Positions 4,963 to 6,591 of a stretch of 6,591 nucleotides of DNA are shown here, piece by piece. The position numbers were made by a program, and so were the translations under genes. The notes below the pieces were generated by a model. It did no database searches. It was not told the origin of the DNA and saw only the letters and a program-made list of their open reading frames with translations. Source of the DNA: Betaproteobacteria bacterium (GTDB lineage: Bacteria > Pseudomonadota > Gammaproteobacteria > Burkholderiales > SG8-39); NCBI GenBank assembly GCA_007280315.1, contig QYQC01000214.1, positions 1 to 6,591 on the forward strand. Reading direction: 5' to 3'. Positions within the stretch are counted from its first letter, which is position 1. Every line of letters begins with the position of its first letter.

Positions 4963-6237
4963 ATGACCATGCCAGGCCCGCCAGATCCGGATGTACGCTT
5001 GAGTCCAGGGGCGCGCGCGCTGCTCGGATTTCTTCGTGCTGCTCCGGCAGCTGCTTCGGCGTCTGCCGCTGACCTGACGCCGGGAGTGTGGCAGGAGACG
5101 CTTGAACTCGCGCTGCACCATGGGGTCGCTTCGCTGCTGCACCGCGCCCTCGAGTCGCGTGGTGCGCTGCCCGGGCTCGCTCAACCCGTGCGTGCGGCGC
5201 TTGAACACCAACGTCGCGCCACGGCGCTCGACAATCTGCGCAACTATGGCCAGTTCCGGCGGGTCGCGCGCGCGCTGCGCGGGCACGGCATTGCGGTCAT
5301 CGCACTCAAGGGATTGCATCTTGCCGAACTGGTGTACCGCGATATTAGTCTGAGGCCAATGGCTGATTTGGACATACTGGTGTCGCGTTCGCAGGTGGAG
5401 CAAACCGTGGGCGCGCTGCATGAGCTGGATTTCGGCCACGCCCAGAACCTCGCCGGTGAGGCCGGCGCGATGCTCGACATCAAATGCAATATCGGTTTTG
5501 CACCTCGCGATGTAGATATCTGGCTCGAGGTACACTGGTCGCTCGACGAGCCGCCGGCGCGTTTTGCGGCTGTGCTCGAAGACATCTGGCGCAGCGCCGT
5601 TCCGGCGCGGGTGGGCGACGCGGATACGCTGGTCATGTCGCCGGAGTTTCTGCTGCTGCATGTATGCGCTCACCTCGCATGCAATCATACGTTTGCTTTC
5701 AGCCTGCGCGCGCTATGCGACATTGCCGAGATCGCGCGAAAGTATTCTGCTCTGGATTGGGCGGCTGTCGTCGATCACGGCCGGCGCAATGATTGGTGTC
5801 GTGGCGTCGCGGCCGCGCTGCGCCTCGCCAGCGACCACCTCGGTGCGGCGGTGCCGGCGCGCGTACTTACGGCGCTCGGCGCGGACGCTCTCGATCCGCG
5901 CATGCTCGCCGAGGCGATGCAGCACCTGCTGAGCTGCGTCGACCTGCCGGGCGAATTGGTCACGGCGCCGAATCTCCTGGCACTTCACGATCAGCGCGGC
6001 CCGGCGCAAAAACTGGCGGCAATTTGGGCGAGGGTATTCGTGCCCCGGGCGGAGCTCGCGCTGAGATATGGTGTGCCGGAACGCTCGGCGCGACTTGGAC
6101 TCTTTTACGCGGTTCGATTACGCGATCTGCTGCGCCGATACGCGGCCAGCGCCTGGGCGCTGAATGTATCCGATCCGGAACTCGCGGTTGCGGCAGCACG
6201 CCACGCGAGGCTGGCGAGTTGGATCAAGGGTGGCTGA
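4963..6237 (+). CDS. Nucleotidyltransferase-fold protein of the lasso/polysaccharide-associated family
   Basis: The protein has 424 residues from the ATG at 4963. A TTG at 4960 and an ATG at 4969 are close alternatives, and the ribosome site is weak. The signature is AVIALKGLHLAELVYRD (111-127) then RPMADLDILV (131-140), where the two Asp residues of DLD are the expected metal ligands of a polymerase-beta-like nucleotidyltransferase. LEVHWSL (188-194) and EFLLLHVCAHLACNH further on complete the pattern of the family known as uncharacterised nucleotidyltransferase (NTP_transf_5). The rest is helical. Members occur in lasso clusters with HPr-kinase-like genes, where they are thought to add a group to the phosphorylated peptide, and also in exopolysaccharide loci. 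It diverges from the lasso operon, so it may be co-controlled from the shared 80-base gap. Substrate unknown; the peptide role is inference from neighbours. Confidence 0.85.
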   Translation: MTMPGPPDPDVRLSPGARALLGFLRAAPAAASASAADLTPGVWQETLELALHHGVASLLHRALESRGALPGLAQPVRAALEHQRRATALDNLRNYGQFRRVARALRGHGIAVIALKGLHLAELVYRDISLRPMADLDILVSRSQVEQTVGALHELDFGHAQNLAGEAGAMLDIKCNIGFAPRDVDIWLEVHWSLDEPPARFAAVLEDIWRSAVPARVGDADTLVMSPEFLLLHVCAHLACNHTFAFSLRALCDIAEIARKYSALDWAAVVDHGRRNDWCRGVAAALRLASDHLGAAVPARVLTALGADALDPRMLAEAMQHLLSCVDLPGELVTAPNLLALHDQRGPAQKLAAIWARVFVPRAELALRYGVPERSARLGLFYAVRLRDLLRRYAASAWALNVSDPELAVAAARHARLASWIKGG

Positions 6238-6240
6238 GCG

Positions 6241-6260
6241 CGGCCTCTGTGGCAGGGCCG
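6241..6260. terminator. Weak hairpin between convergent genes
   Basis: CGGCC (6241-6245), a 10-base loop, then GGCCG (6256-6260), directly after the nucleotidyltransferase stop. A pyrimidine-rich stretch follows, but without a run of T. This could be a poor terminator serving the convergent genes. It may also be chance in GC-rich DNA. Confidence 0.25.
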
Positions 6261-6294
6261 TCGCTTCTGTTCTTCGAATGCAATGCTGCGCGCT

Positions 6295-6591
6295 TCAGGC
6301 TTCGGCCCGGTCGTGATATAGCGATATCCACGCAAACGCGAGCAGCAGCATGAACGTCAGTGCATTCGCCGGTATTTGCAGATTGAAATCGACGGCGCTG
6401 TGGATCATCAGCGCGAGTATGCCCATCAGGGCCGAAAACGACAGCCCGCGCATCAATGGATCCCGACGCAGGTACTGGGCAGTTAGCGCCGCGATGAACG
6501 ACATCAAAACCATCGACCCCAGGAGCAATAGACCAAATACACCGACTTCGGCGCCGAACTCCACGTAGTCATTGTGCGCATGCGTATAGGA
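6295..6591 (-). CDS. O-antigen ligase / Wzy-type polymerase, C-terminal part
   Basis: The minus-strand frame enters from the right edge and ends at the TGA at 6295, giving 98 residues. It begins with THAHNDYVEFGAEVG, the conserved periplasmic-loop motif of the Wzy_C/O-antigen ligase family. Then come a hydrophobic segment (FGLLLLGSMVLMSFIAAL), the charged turn QYLRRDPLMRG, and a second hydrophobic stretch containing HSAVDFNLQIPANALTF, typical of ligase-like proteins in exopolysaccharide operons. These are inner-membrane proteins that polymerise or transfer lipid-linked glycans. The 5' part, several hundred residues, is outside the window. It lies tail to tail with the nucleotidyltransferase gene, 57 bases apart. 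It probably belongs to a neighbouring polysaccharide locus rather than to lasso synthesis. Confidence 0.85.
   Translation of the reverse strand, partial: SYTHAHNDYVEFGAEVGVFGLLLLGSMVLMSFIAALTAQYLRRDPLMRGLSFSALMGILALMIHSAVDFNLQIPANALTFMLLLAFAWISLYHDRAEA

Noticed and set aside
4924..5688. Minus-strand open frame (254 residues) opposite the nucleotidyltransferase
   Set aside because: Arg/His-rich with no recognisable motif, and fully antisense to a gene with a clear family signature.
1..6591. tRNA, rRNA, CRISPR array, insertion sequence ends or attachment sites
   Set aside because: No cloverleaf, regular short direct-repeat array, transposase motif or terminal inverted repeats were seen on either strand.

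Overview
The window is a nearly complete lasso-peptide (class of RiPP) biosynthetic locus in a GC-rich bacterium. It is most likely a member of the Pseudomonadota, judging from codon use, the style of the peptidase, cyclase and kinase, and an exopolysaccharide-type O-antigen ligase next door. The genus cannot be named from the sequence alone.

Almost everything lies on the minus strand in one compact, probably co-transcribed unit, read from right to left: a PqqD-like RiPP recognition element (B1, 4882-4574), a transglutaminase-like leader peptidase (B2, 4577-4122), an asparagine-synthetase-like lasso cyclase (C, 4109-2229), two short tandem precursor genes (A1, 2203-2024; A2, 1903-1724), an HPr-kinase-like protein (K, 1620-646), a second PqqD-like domain protein (646-362), and an adenylylsulfate (APS) kinase, CysC, that runs off the left edge (326-1). 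B1/B2 and K/second PqqD overlap by a few bases, which indicates translational coupling. The two precursors encode 59 residues each. Both carry a textbook lasso leader signature (YxxPxLxxxGxxxxxTx) and 16-residue predicted cores, TGGRTTRDGGRGRRRH and TGGQTTQDGGGGRKRH. Counting from the leader Thr at position -2, Thr1 and Asp8 would close an eight-residue macrolactam.

On the plus strand, diverging from B1 across an 80-base gap, is a nucleotidyltransferase-fold protein (4963-6237) of the family with the ALKG...RPMxDLDILV signature, which recurs in lasso-peptide and polysaccharide loci. It converges on the 3' end of an O-antigen ligase/polymerase gene (6591-6295, minus) that enters from the right edge.

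Proposed working model: B1 binds the leader, B2 cuts after the Thr-Lys pair, and C activates Asp8 with ATP and closes the ring. K, guided perhaps by the second PqqD domain, and the nucleotidyltransferase then decorate the peptide. CysC could supply PAPS for sulfation by an enzyme outside the window. No exporter gene is visible. The most notable points are the two hidden precursors, their very basic His-terminated cores that lack the C-terminal Ser modified by known lasso kinases, the duplicated recognition domain, and a strong hairpin between the precursors and the kinase gene.
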